Below, piece by piece: positions 1 through 7,790 of a stretch of 43,651 nt of DNA. Under the pieces are notes generated by a model. That model was not told the DNA's origin, ran no database searches, and saw only the letters and a list, made by a program, of their open reading frames with translations. This DNA is from Acidobacteriota bacterium. GTDB taxonomy: Bacteria; Acidobacteriota; Vicinamibacteria; Vicinamibacterales; UBA2999. Where the stretch lies: assembly GCA_030650395.1 (NCBI GenBank), contig JAUSDY010000066.1, forward strand, positions 1 through 43,651. Direction: 5' to 3'. Every line of letters begins with the position of its first letter. The first letter of the stretch is position 1. Both the position numbers and the translations under genes were made by a program.

Positions 1-1780
1 GGCGCGGTGTGTTGAGCCACACGTCGGCGCCCTGGAGGAGCATGCGGGTGAGCGCGATGTCGTAGTCGTCGAGGAACACGAACCGGTGGCGCACCTGCGG
101 GTCGGACGAGAACGCGACGATCTGGCGGATCAGCTCCTTGCCGGCGTCGTCGGCCGGGTGGGCCTTGCCGGCGAACACGACCTGGACCGGACGATCGGTG
201 GCATTGAGGATGCGCGCCAGCCGATCGGGGTCGTGAAAGAGCAGCTCGGGCCGCTTGTACGCCGCGAAGCGGCGCGCGTAGCCGATGGTGATGACCTCGG
301 GATCGAGCATGCTGCCGGCGGCGGCAATGCGCGCCGGGCTGACCTGCTCGGCCATCCAGCGCAGGCGCCGGCGCTCGCGCATGAACGAGTGCAGGTCCGA
401 TCGCATCGACTGGCGCATGTCCCAGATCTCGGCGTCCGGGATGTCGAGCAGCCGCTCCCACATCGCCTCGTCGTCGACGTGATCGAGCCAGCCCGGACCG
501 AAGTGTTGATCCAGCAGCTCGAACACGTGTCCCGACATCCAGGTCGGCACGTGCACGCCGTTGGTGATGCTGCGGATCGGCAGCTGATCGGCCGGCGTGT
601 CGGGCCACATCGGCCGCCACATCGATCGCGTCACCTCGCCGTGCAGGGCGCTGACGCCGTTGATGTGCGCCGCGGTGCGAAGCGCGAGTGCGGTCATGTT
701 GAACTGCGACCCGCTGCCGTTGTCGTACTCGCCCAGCGCGAGGAAATCCGGGCGATGCTGCCCGATTTCGCCCCATGACCCCGCCAGGTGCTTCTCGACC
801 AGGTGGAACGGAAACGCGTCGTGTCCGGCCGGCACCGGCGTGTGCGTCGTGAACACCGTCGATTGCCGCACCTCGGTCAGGGCGTCCTGGAACGAGCGGC
901 CCTTCTCGATCAGCTCGCGGATGCGCTGCAGCGCGACGAAGGCGGCATGCCCCTCGTTCAAGTGCCACACCGTCGGCGTGATGCCGAGCGCGCGCAGCGC
1001 GCGGACGCCGCCGATGCCGAGCACGATTTCCTGCTGGATGCGGGTCTCGCGATCGCCGCCGTACAAGCGGGCCGACAGCTCGCGATCCCACGGCGCGTTT
1101 TCCGCGAGGTCAGTGTCGAGCAGGAACAACCGGACGCGGCCGAGCCGCACGCGCCACACCGCGGCCAGCACGGTGCGATCGCCGAGCGGCACCGCCGTCA
1201 TGCAGGGCCTGCCGTCCTTGGTCAGCGCCGCTTCGATCGGCGCGTCGTTCCAGCTGATGCGCTGGTTGCGCTCCTCCTGCCAACCGTCGTTCGTCATCCG
1301 CTGCAGGAAGTAGCCCTGCGGATACATGAAGCCGATGCCAACCAGCGGCACGCCGAGGTCGGCGGCTTCCTTGCAGTGATCGCCCGCCAGCACGCCGAGG
1401 CCGCCGGCATAAATCGGCAGCGACTGGTGCAGCGCGAACTCGGCGGAGAAATACGCGATGCTGCCGCCGTTGGTCATCGGCTCGCGCTCTTTCCACCATG
1501 GATGCGCGACGGTGCGCGCCTGGTCGAGCCCGAACATCGCCTGGTCGTAGGCCCGCAAGAACGCCGGATCGCTCGCCACGGCGGCAAGCTGCCCGGCCGT
1601 GATGCGCTGCAGCATTTGAACGGGGTTGTGCGCGGTGGCGCGCCACAACTGACGATCGAGGCGGCGAAAGACTTCGCGCGCGCGGCTATCCCAGCTCCAC
1701 CACAAATCGAGCGCCAGCTCGTGCAGCCGGTGAATGCGGTCCGGCAGAGGAGGCGCGGAGGAAAATCTTTCTTCAGACAT
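1..1780 (-). CDS. glgP: Alpha-glucan (glycogen/maltodextrin) phosphorylase, 5' part; gene runs off the left edge
   Basis: Releases glucose-1-phosphate from alpha-1,4-glucan ends (GT35 family). Reading minus from ATG at 1780 gives an open frame of 593 codons to the window edge. The N-terminus has the DUF3417-type start (LHELALDLWWSWDSRAREVF), followed by the family segment YFSAEFALHQSLPIYAGGLG near residues 107-126 and GVPLVGIGFMYPQGYF. The last codons read FLDDYDIALTRMLLQGADVW then LNTPR, just before the conserved phosphate/PLP-site region, so roughly the last 250 residues lie outside the window. The ATG follows directly on the TAA of the dehydratase gene (TAAATG), suggesting co-transcription. 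The PLP lysine cannot be seen because it is C-terminal. Confidence 0.93.
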   Translation of the reverse strand, partial: MSEERFSSAPPLPDRIHRLHELALDLWWSWDSRAREVFRRLDRQLWRATAHNPVQMLQRITAGQLAAVASDPAFLRAYDQAMFGLDQARTVAHPWWKEREPMTNGGSIAYFSAEFALHQSLPIYAGGLGVLAGDHCKEAADLGVPLVGIGFMYPQGYFLQRMTNDGWQEERNQRISWNDAPIEAALTKDGRPCMTAVPLGDRTVLAAVWRVRLGRVRLFLLDTDLAENAPWDRELSARLYGGDRETRIQQEIVLGIGGVRALRALGITPTVWHLNEGHAAFVALQRIRELIEKGRSFQDALTEVRQSTVFTTHTPVPAGHDAFPFHLVEKHLAGSWGEIGQHRPDFLALGEYDNGSGSQFNMTALALRTAAHINGVSALHGEVTRSMWRPMWPDTPADQLPIRSITNGVHVPTWMSGHVFELLDQHFGPGWLDHVDDEAMWERLLDIPDAEIWDMRQSMRSDLHSFMRERRRLRWMAEQVSPARIAAAGSMLDPEVITIGYARRFAAYKRPELLFHDPDRLARILNATDRPVQVVFAGKAHPADDAGKELIRQIVAFSSDPQVRHRFVFLDDYDIALTRMLLQGADVWLNTPR

Positions 1781-2800
1781 TTAAGCGGCTCCGACAACGT
1801 GCGCAAACTTCGAGAGGTCGATGTTGCCGCCCGACACGACCGCGACGATCTTACCCTGCCCACAGCGGCCGCTGAGCGCGGCCGCAATGGCGGTGCCGGC
1901 GGCGCCTTCGGCGATGACGTGCACGCGATCGGCGGCGTGACGCATGGCCGCCGCAATCTCGTCGAGCGGCATCACGATCGAATCGGTGATTATCTCCTTC
2001 AACAGCGGCCACATCGTCGGCAACACTGACTTGCCGCCGGCGCCGTCCACGAATGACGGCTGCCACGCGTCGAATCGGCACGCTTCACCCTTCGTAAGCG
2101 AGAGCTTCAGCGGCGCCGCCGTTTCCGGTTCGGCTGCATAGATGCGGACGCCCGGCGCACGCGCGCGCAGCACGGTGCCGACTCCTGCGAGCAGGCCGCC
2201 GCCGCCCAGCGCGGCGACCACCGCGTCGACGTCGGGCAGGTCTTCCAGGATTTCGAGCCCCGCGGTGCCGTTGCCCGCGATGAACCGATCGTCGTCAAAG
2301 GGATGGATGAAGTGGCCGCGCATGCGTGGCGAGCCGTGCGACTCCACGGTCTTCCAGCACTCGTCGTACGACGCGCGCACGATGGTGGCGCCGAGCGTTT
2401 CGATGGCGCGCAGCTTCGTGTCGGGCGCGGTTTCAATCACCATCACCGAGCAGCGCGTGCCGGCGCGTCTTGCCGCGAACGCCACACCCTGGGCCGCGTT
2501 GCCGGCGCTGACGGTCCACACACCCTCGCGCAGTTGGCTCGGCGATAGCTGGCGCACCGCGTTCCAGGCGCCGCGAATCTTGAACGACCCGATCGGTTGC
2601 AGCGACTCGAGCTTGAGGTAGACCTCCACCTTCGCGAAACGCGCTTCGGTGGACAAGTCGGCGGACAAGTCGGTGGACAAGTCGGGCGCGGCGCCGGCGG
2701 CGTCGAAGGGCAGGTCGAGGCGGATGAGCGGCGTGCGCACGGCGGCTTGATAGACATGCCGCGCGGCTTCAACAATTGCCTCTATCGGGATTTGCCGCAT
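1781..2800 (-). CDS. PLP-dependent threonine/serine dehydratase (TdcB/IlvA/serine racemase fold)
   Basis: 339 residues, close to the size of catabolic-type threonine dehydratases; no C-terminal regulatory ACT domain. The PLP-binding lysine is K74 in the motif GSFKIRGAWN, and the glycine loop is VVAALGGGGLLAGVG. Likely converts threonine to 2-oxobutanoate, which would feed isoleucine synthesis by the ilv genes 2 kb away, but serine dehydratase or racemase activity cannot be excluded. Residues 39-50 (DLSTDLSADLST) are encoded by a perfect-length 12 bp tandem repeat that looks like an expansion in a surface loop between the first strand and the EVYLKLESL segment. Start ATG at 2800; the next gene, glgP, begins immediately after the stop. 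Confidence 0.87.
   Translation of the reverse strand: MRQIPIEAIVEAARHVYQAAVRTPLIRLDLPFDAAGAAPDLSTDLSADLSTEARFAKVEVYLKLESLQPIGSFKIRGAWNAVRQLSPSQLREGVWTVSAGNAAQGVAFAARRAGTRCSVMVIETAPDTKLRAIETLGATIVRASYDECWKTVESHGSPRMRGHFIHPFDDDRFIAGNGTAGLEILEDLPDVDAVVAALGGGGLLAGVGTVLRARAPGVRIYAAEPETAAPLKLSLTKGEACRFDAWQPSFVDGAGGKSVLPTMWPLLKEIITDSIVMPLDEIAAAMRHAADRVHVIAEGAAGTAIAAALSGRCGQGKIVAVVSGGNIDLSKFAHVVGAA
2651..2686. repeat. 12 bp tandem repeat, 3 copies, inside the dehydratase gene
   Basis: Three consecutive units of GGACAAGTCGGN on the plus strand differ only at the last base. Read on the minus strand they encode a D-L-S-(T/A) tetrapeptide three times. The unit length is a multiple of three, so the frame is kept. 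Confidence 0.85.
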
Positions 2801-2832
2801 GCGAAACGCAAAATCGTATCACCCTCTTGCGA

Positions 2833-2903
2833 AAGTGCGTACAGTGCGTACAGTGCGAAGGGTGCGTAGGGTGCTTTTCCGTGCATAAGGTGCTTATGGT
2901 GCG
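2833..2903. repeat. 9 bp-period GTGC array running into the start of the S58 peptidase gene
   Basis: About eight units with consensus RGTGCGTAC/G follow one another with 9 bp spacing: AAGTGCGTAC, AGTGCGTAC, AGTGCGAAG, GGTGCGTAG, then more degenerate GTGCATAAG, GTGCTTATG, GTGCGATCG. It occupies the divergent gap between the dehydratase and the peptidase genes. The last units supply the ribosome-binding AAGG (2887-2890) and the ATG of the peptidase. The same word occurs as an inverted pair of arrays at 42272-42443. Confidence 0.8.
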
Positions 2904-4125
2904 ATCGACGATTGTTTTCGTGACGTTGGCCACTACGGTTGTGCTTTCGCAAGAGACGGCGCGGCCACGAGCTCGGGATCTCGGGCTCAAGCCCGGCGTG
3001 TTCGAGCCGGGCCCGCACAACGCCATCACGGATGTCGGCGGCGTCACCGTCGGTCACACGACGTTGAACCAGGGCGACCACATTCGCACCGGTGTCACCG
3101 TGGTGGTGCCGCACGGCGGAAACGTGTTTCAGGACAAAGTGCCGGGCGCAGTCTTCGTCGGCAATGCGTTCGGCAAGCTCGCCGGCTCGACGCAAGTCGA
3201 GGAGCTGGGCACGATCGAAACGCCGATCGCGCTCACCAACACCCTGAGCGTTGGCGCGGTGATGGACGGTCTCGTGCGCTGGACGCTCGATCAACCGGGC
3301 AACGGCAACGTGCGATCGGTCAACGCGGTCGTCGGCGAGACCAACGACGGCGGGCTGAACGACATTCGCGGGCAGCACGTGCGGCCGGAGCATGTGCTCG
3401 CGGCGATCAAAGCGGCGAAGAGCGGTCCGGTCGAAGAGGGCAGCGTCGGCGCTGGCACCGGCACGCAGGCTTTCGGCTGGAAGGGCGGCATCGGCACGGC
3501 ATCGCGCCAGCTGCCGGCCGCGCAGGGCGGCTACACGCTCGGCGTGATCGTGCAGTCGAACTTTGGCGGCGTGCTCACCATGGGCGGTGCGCCAGTCGGA
3601 AAGTTGCTGGGGCGGTATGCGTATCAGCCGCGTTCACAGGCGATGGACAAACCTAAAGGTTTGTCCCCACAAACCCCAGGTGGCGACAAACCTTCCTTGT
3701 CCGCCGAAGCGAAAAACGCGAAGGTGGAAGGTTTGTCGGAAGACCACGGCGACGGCTCCTGCATGATCGTCGTCGCCACCGACGCACCGATTGATGCGCA
3801 CGAGCTGAAGCGCGTCGCGGCGCGGGCGCTGTTTGGGCTGGCCCGGACCGGCTCGTCATTCAGCAACGGCAGCGGCGACTTCGCCATCGCGTTCTCGACC
3901 GCGCCGGAGCTGCGCACGCGCTTCGGCGCCGCCGCGCCCCAGTCGCGAACGCTGCTGCCGGCCGATGGCATCTCACCATTGTTCCAGGCCGCCCTCGAGG
4001 CGACCGAGGAGGCGGTGTACAACTCCCTGCTGCGTGCCACTGCGGTCAGCAGCCGCTCCGGTAAAGCCGATGCGCTCCCGATCGATCGCGTCCGCGAGAT
4101 CCTCCGCGGCTACCCTCAGCCCTAG
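2896..4125 (+). CDS. P1-family (S58, DmpA/BapA-like) self-processing aminopeptidase, secreted
   Basis: 409 residues from ATG 2896, chosen because AAGG lies 5 bp upstream and the product then begins with a signal peptide (MVRSTIVFVTLATTVVLSQE); a longer in-frame start at 2776 would translate the repeat array. S58 enzymes are made as a precursor that cuts itself before the nucleophile Ser; here the site is HGDG/SCMIVVATDAP with Ser288 as predicted nucleophile. Other family blocks: DVGGVTVGHTTL, ETNDGGLNDIRG, GSVGAGTGTQAFGWKGGIGT. Family members cleave N-terminal D- or beta-amino acids from peptides. Residues about 250-281, just before the cleavage site, are encoded by palindromic repeat DNA (see 3645-3738) and look like an insertion into the linker between the two chains. 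Confidence 0.9.
   Translation: MVRSTIVFVTLATTVVLSQETARPRARDLGLKPGVFEPGPHNAITDVGGVTVGHTTLNQGDHIRTGVTVVVPHGGNVFQDKVPGAVFVGNAFGKLAGSTQVEELGTIETPIALTNTLSVGAVMDGLVRWTLDQPGNGNVRSVNAVVGETNDGGLNDIRGQHVRPEHVLAAIKAAKSGPVEEGSVGAGTGTQAFGWKGGIGTASRQLPAAQGGYTLGVIVQSNFGGVLTMGGAPVGKLLGRYAYQPRSQAMDKPKGLSPQTPGGDKPSLSAEAKNAKVEGLSEDHGDGSCMIVVATDAPIDAHELKRVAARALFGLARTGSSFSNGSGDFAIAFSTAPELRTRFGAAAPQSRTLLPADGISPLFQAALEATEEAVYNSLLRATAVSSRSGKADALPIDRVREILRGYPQP
3645..3738. repeat. Palindromic ACAAACCT element inserted in frame in the S58 peptidase gene
   Basis: Two inverted repeats stand side by side. The first is GGACAAACCT (3645-3654), AA, AGGTTTGTCC (3657-3666), perfect. The second is CGACAAACCTTCC (3684-3696) paired with GGAAGGTTTGTCG (3726-3738), perfect over 13 bp. 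The first hairpin plus its flank (3645-3671) is identical over 27 bp to the mreB-mreC spacer at 34874-34900. The frame stays open across it. Confidence 0.88.
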
Positions 4126-4174
4126 GCCTAGGGTGACTTGACCGGTGAGCAGCCGCCCGATAAGCTTGACTGAC

Positions 4175-4270
4175 ATGAAGGCCATCGCCGTCGCCGCTCG
4201 CCGCTCCGCGCTGGGGCTTTGGCTGCTGATTAGCCTTATTAGCCTTGGACAGGCCGCCACCAGCGGATGA
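4175..4270 (+). CDS. Possible 31-residue hydrophobic peptide
   Basis: ATG at 4175 to TGA at 4268-4270. The peptide has a basic start (MKAIAVAARRS), a hydrophobic core (LGLWLLISLISL) and a small-residue tail (GQAATSG), like a lone signal peptide or single membrane segment. A strong terminator follows 26 bp later. No clear ribosome-binding site is present, and the ORF may be chance; it could also be the leftover N-terminus of a lost secreted protein. Confidence 0.25.
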   Translation: MKAIAVAARRSALGLWLLISLISLGQAATSG

Positions 4271-4296
4271 TGTAGCCCCTTCAGAAACAGGATCAC

Positions 4297-4334
4297 AAAG
4301 GGCCATCACCCGCAGGGGTGATGGCCCTTTTCAT
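4297..4334 (+). terminator. Rho-independent terminator
   Basis: Perfect 15 bp stem: AAAGGGCCATCACCC (4297-4311) and GGGTGATGGCCCTTT (4316-4330), 4 nt loop, followed by TTTTCATTT. It ends the peptidase transcript, and the A-run on its left would also let it act on the minus strand, though more weakly. Confidence 0.9.
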
Positions 4335-4337
4335 TTG

Positions 4338-4416
4338 TCCACCTTCGCGGCTCGAGATGGTGGGCCGCTACGGTGGACATCCACCGTAGCTCGGCGGCCG
4401 GTAATGCGAGCGTAGG
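4338..4416. repeat. Degenerate inverted repeats of the TCCRCC-GTAGC family
   Basis: Core inverted repeat GCTACGGTGGA (4367-4377), CA, TCCACCGTAGC (4380-4390), perfect over 11 bp. It is flanked by TCCACCTTCGC (from about 4338) and by GCGAGCGTAGGTGGA on the right. The words match the GTCCGCC-GTAGC-TTCGC element at 13385-13423, as if two copies were fused head to head. Together with the terminator this fills the 317 bp between the peptidase and the next credible gene. Confidence 0.6.
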
Positions 4417-4442
4417 TGGATGCCGATAAGAGGGAAAAGACC

Positions 4443-4715
4443 ATGGAAGCCAGTAGTAGTCACGCGAGAGTCTGGAAAGATGGCCGGTTGCAGGAGGCCG
4501 ACCGCGGCGACGCGGCACTGACGGCGCTGTGCCAGGCGGTCGAGCACGCGGTGCGTGCCAACCAGGGGGCCGGCGTGCGCGCCGTGATCCTGATGGTTGA
4601 CCAGCCGTCGCAGCGCCCGCTGGCGGCCGAGCCCACGCACACGCCGGTACCCGTGTACGTTGACGTGTTCGATTCGGGCTTCAGCCAGGACCCTGGCTAC
4701 GGTCACGGGATCTGA
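4443..4715 (+). CDS. Small protein of unknown function (90 residues)
   Basis: I do not recognise a family. Start ATG 4443 is preferred over ATG 4416 because AGAGGGA lies at the right distance upstream. The product (MEASSSHARVWKDGRLQEAD...) is polar, with one moderately hydrophobic strand (GVRAVILMVDQ) and a proline- and glycine-rich tail, no signal peptide. The stop codon is followed at once by a heptamer repeat array shared with the end of the convergent ilvC. Confidence 0.5.
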   Translation: MEASSSHARVWKDGRLQEADRGDAALTALCQAVEHAVRANQGAGVRAVILMVDQPSQRPLAAEPTHTPVPVYVDVFDSGFSQDPGYGHGI

Positions 4716-4718
4716 AGA

Positions 4719-4753
4719 ATCTCAGATTTCAGATCTCAGATCTCAGATTTCTA
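4719..4753. repeat. Heptamer array (ATCTCAG)n between convergent genes
   Basis: Units ATCTCAG, ATTTCAG, ATCTCAG, ATCTCAG, ATTTCTA at exact 7 bp spacing. The array fills the gap after the small gene and runs into ilvC, encoding its last residues (LEI) and its stop codon on the minus strand. Confidence 0.85.
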
Positions 4754-5765
4754 GAGCTGGTTCCTTCTCAGGCGTCGCCGCCGGCTCGAGGAACGGCATC
4801 CTCGCCCGCAGCGTCGCGCCGACCTGCTCGATCTGGTGATCGCGCAGCCGTTCGCGCTCGGCGGCGAACCACCCGCTCTTGGTTTCGCGCGCCAGCTTGT
4901 CGGCATAGGCGCCCGATCGGATCTCCGCGAGCATCTGCCGCATCATCTGTTTCGTCTCGTCGGTCACGAGGCGCGGCCCGCCCGTGTAATCGCCGTGCTC
5001 GGCGGTGTCGCTGACCGAGTAGCGCATGAAGTTCAGCCCGCCGCGATACATCAGGTCGACGATCAGCTTCAGCTCGTGCAGGCACTCGAAGTAGGCAATC
5101 TCCGGCTGGTACCCGGCCTCGACCAGCGTCTCGAATCCGGCCGTGACCAGCGCGCTGACGCCGCCGCATAACACCGCCTGCTCGCCAAATAGATCGGTCT
5201 CGGTCTCTTCCGAGAACGTCGTCTCGATCACCCCGGCGCGCGTGCAGCCGATCGCCTTCGCGTAGGCCAGCGTCGCGGGCCACGCCGTCCCCGTGGCATC
5301 GCGATGCACCGCGACCAGTCCGGGCACGCCCGCCCCTTCCTTGAACACTTCACGCACGCGATGGCCCGGCGCCTTCGGCGCGACCATCGAGACATCCACG
5401 CCCTCGGGCGGCGTGATCCAGCCGAAACGGATCGCGAAGCCGTGCGCGAACATCAGCATCTTGCCGGGTGTGAGGTTCGGTTCGATGTCGGACTTGAACA
5501 GGCCCGGCTGCACCAGGTCCGGCACGAGCACCATGATCACGTCGGCCCACGCCGCCGCGTCGGCCGGCGCGAGCGGCTTGAACCCCGCGGCCTCGGCGGC
5601 CTTCCAGCCGCGGCTGCCCGGTCGCACTCCGACGCGAACGTCGGCGCCGCTGTCTTTGAGGTTCAGCGCGTGCGCGTGTCCCTGCGATCCGTAGCCCAGG
5701 ACGGCGACGCGCCGCCCGAGTATCGCCGAGAGGTTGACGTCCGAGTCGTGAATCATCTTCGCCAT
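4743..5765 (-). CDS. ilvC: Ketol-acid reductoisomerase, class I
   Basis: Second common enzyme of valine/isoleucine synthesis: isomerises and reduces 2-acetolactate or 2-aceto-2-hydroxybutyrate. 340 residues, the normal class I length. NADPH fold [17 protein letters not shown] near the start; Mg/catalytic blocks [12 protein letters not shown] and [20 protein letters not shown]-terminal [16 protein letters not shown]. Start ATG 5765 ([12 protein letters not shown]) has GGAGGA upstream; an upstream in-frame ATG at 5864 would overlap ilvN and has no family support. Last gene of the leu-ilv operon, 19 bp after ilvN. The C-terminus lies within a heptamer repeat. Confidence 0.97.
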   Translation of the reverse strand: MAKMIHDSDVNLSAILGRRVAVLGYGSQGHAHALNLKDSGADVRVGVRPGSRGWKAAEAAGFKPLAPADAAAWADVIMVLVPDLVQPGLFKSDIEPNLTPGKMLMFAHGFAIRFGWITPPEGVDVSMVAPKAPGHRVREVFKEGAGVPGLVAVHRDATGTAWPATLAYAKAIGCTRAGVIETTFSEETETDLFGEQAVLCGGVSALVTAGFETLVEAGYQPEIAYFECLHELKLIVDLMYRGGLNFMRYSVSDTAEHGDYTGGPRLVTDETKQMMRQMLAEIRSGAYADKLARETKSGWFAAERERLRDHQIEQVGATLRARMPFLEPAATPEKEPALEI

Positions 5766-5784
5766 GTCTGCCTCGTTCCTCCAG

Positions 5785-6063
5785 TTACTCGTCCAGCGGA
5801 TCCTCGGTTGAGGTCCAATCTTCGACGGCGAGCACGCCCACCTGCCGGCCGAGCAGCGCGACAATGCGCGCCGCGGTCTTATCCGTGCTGTCGAACATGA
5901 TCGTGGCTTGTACCGTGGCGCGGTCTTGCGACGCCACCGCGGTGAACGCCTCGGCGCGCACCCGCTGCCGCCGCAGGATCGACGCCACGCGATCGAGCGC
6001 GTCGATTTCGTGCTGATAGCGGACGACGATGGTGCGCGGCTTCGACTCGGCCGGGGTGATCAC
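5785..6063 (-). CDS. ilvN: Acetolactate synthase small (regulatory) subunit, short form
   Basis: 92 residues with a single ACT domain ([20 protein letters not shown]...). Usual IlvH-type subunits are about 160 residues with a second C-terminal domain, which is absent; the length is like IlvM or IlvN of enterobacteria. It binds the large subunit and usually confers valine feedback and full activity. Starts with GTG in a GTGA overlap with the ilvB stop, indicating translational coupling. Assignment rests on ACT-like sequence and position. Confidence 0.88.
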   Translation of the reverse strand: MITPAESKPRTIVVRYQHEIDALDRVASILRRQRVRAEAFTAVASQDRATVQATIMFDSTDKTAARIVALLGRQVGVLAVEDWTSTEDPLDE

Positions 6064-7790
6064 AGGTCCGCTCCCGTTTCGGCCAGCGACGTCGATCCGG
6101 GCCGGCGGATCATGTCGTTCAGCGCCGCGCCGGGCGAGACCATCGGATACACCGTGTCTTCCTGCTCGACGCGGAAGTCCATCACCACGCTGCCGGCCGA
6201 TGCGCGCGCGTGCCGCAAGGCGTCATGCATGTCGGCCCGCGCCGTGACCCGAACGCCCGGCAGGCCGTGCGCGTCGGCCAGCTTGACGTAGTCGGGTGAG
6301 CTCATCGGCGTGGCCGAGTAGCGGCGATCGTGGAAGAACTGCTGCCACTGCCGCACCATGCCGAGGTAGCCGTTGTTGATGATCGCGACGTTGACCTTGA
6401 CGTTTTCCTGCACGATCGTCTGCAGCTCCGCCTGGGTCATCTGGAAGCCGCCGTCGCCGACGATCGCCCACACTTCGCGATCGGGACACGCGATCTTGGC
6501 GCCGATCGCCGCCGGCAGCCCGAAGCCCATCGTGCCAAGGCCGCCCGAGGTGATGAAGGTGCCCGCTTCGGCGACCTTGTAATACTGCGCCGCCCACATC
6601 TGGTGCTGGCCGACGTCGGTGACGATGATGGCGCGCCCTGCCGTGGCCTTCCAGATGTCGTGGATCACGTGCGCGGCGCACAGCCGGCCGTTGTCGGGGA
6701 GGTCGTCGATGTCGCGCACCGTCGGGCCGCCCGCCAGCGTCCCGATGCGCAGCAACCACTCCTCCTGGCGCGCCGATCGTACCTGGGGCAGCCACTGCTG
6801 CAGCACCGCGCGCAGGTCGCCGGCAATCGCCACATCCGCCCGCACGTTCTTGTGCAGCTCCGACGGGTCGATGTCGATGTGGATCTTCTTGGCGTGCACC
6901 GCGTACGACGCCAGCTTGCCGGTGACGCGATCGTCGAACCGCATGCCGAGCGCGATCAGCAGGTCGGCTTCCTGGATCGCATCGTTGACCCAGGCTTCGC
7001 CGTGCATGCCCATCATGCCGAGGTTGAGCGGGTGGTCGGCCGGCAGCGTGCCAATGCCGAGCAGGGTCATCGCGACCGGCACCTGCGCCAACTCGGCGAG
7101 CTGCCGCAGTTCGTCCATCGCGCCGCTCTTGAAGATGCCGTGGCCGGCGAGAATGACCGGCCGTTTCGCGGCGGCGAGCAGCGCCGTGGCGCTAGCGAGC
7201 GAATCGGCGATCGGCGCGGTCTTGTCGGGAGCGGCGCACCGGTCCGGGCAATTCTTGGTGCTGGTGACCGGCTGCAGTTCCCATTCCGCTTCTTCCTGCT
7301 GCGCGTTTTTCGTGATGTCGACGAGCACGGGCCCCGGCCGGCCCGAGGTCGCGATGCGGAACGCTTCGCGCAATGTCGGCGCAATGTCGGCCGCGTGCGT
7401 CACCAGGTAGTTGTGCTTGGTGATCGGCAGCGTGATGCCGGTGATGTCGGTTTCCTGGAACGCGTCCGACCCGAGCATCGCTTCGGCCACCTGGCCGGTG
7501 ATGCAGACGATCGGAATCGAATCCATCATCGCCGTGGCGATGCCGGTGACCAAGTTGGTCGCGCCGGGCCCGGACGTGGCGATCGCGACGCCGACCTTGC
7601 CGCTGGCGCGCGCGTAGCCGTCGGCCATGTGCGTGGCGCCCTGCTCGTGCCGCACCAGGACGTGGCGGATCGGGTGATCGAGTAGCGCGTCGTAGGCCGG
7701 GAGAATCGCCCCGCCCGGATAGCCGAAGACGGTGTCGACCCCTTGCTCGACCAGGCACGACCAGATGATGTGAGCGCCGCGTTGTTTCAT
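6060..7790 (-). CDS. ilvB: Acetolactate synthase large (catalytic) subunit
   Basis: Thiamine-diphosphate and FAD enzyme that condenses pyruvate with pyruvate or 2-oxobutanoate. 576 residues, full length. N-terminal block FGYPGGAILPAYDALL, catalytic glutamate in VRHEQGATHMADGYAR, and the ThDP motif from GDGGFQMTQAELQT to NN (about residues 444-470). The ATG overlaps the leuD stop by 4 bp (ATGA). Fed by the dehydratase-type gene at 1781 for the isoleucine branch. No dihydroxy-acid dehydratase (ilvD) or transaminase gene is in the window. Confidence 0.97.
   Translation of the reverse strand: MKQRGAHIIWSCLVEQGVDTVFGYPGGAILPAYDALLDHPIRHVLVRHEQGATHMADGYARASGKVGVAIATSGPGATNLVTGIATAMMDSIPIVCITGQVAEAMLGSDAFQETDITGITLPITKHNYLVTHAADIAPTLREAFRIATSGRPGPVLVDITKNAQQEEAEWELQPVTSTKNCPDRCAAPDKTAPIADSLASATALLAAAKRPVILAGHGIFKSGAMDELRQLAELAQVPVAMTLLGIGTLPADHPLNLGMMGMHGEAWVNDAIQEADLLIALGMRFDDRVTGKLASYAVHAKKIHIDIDPSELHKNVRADVAIAGDLRAVLQQWLPQVRSARQEEWLLRIGTLAGGPTVRDIDDLPDNGRLCAAHVIHDIWKATAGRAIIVTDVGQHQMWAAQYYKVAEAGTFITSGGLGTMGFGLPAAIGAKIACPDREVWAIVGDGGFQMTQAELQTIVQENVKVNVAIINNGYLGMVRQWQQFFHDRRYSATPMSSPDYVKLADAHGLPGVRVTARADMHDALRHARASAGSVVMDFRVEQEDTVYPMVSPGAALNDMIRRPGSTSLAETGADL

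Noticed and set aside
6330-7685. 451-codon open frame on the plus strand
   Set aside because: It lies antisense to ilvB, whose family motifs are complete; in GC-rich DNA long antisense frames are expected. Its product is low-complexity Arg/Asp/His-rich with no recognisable fold.
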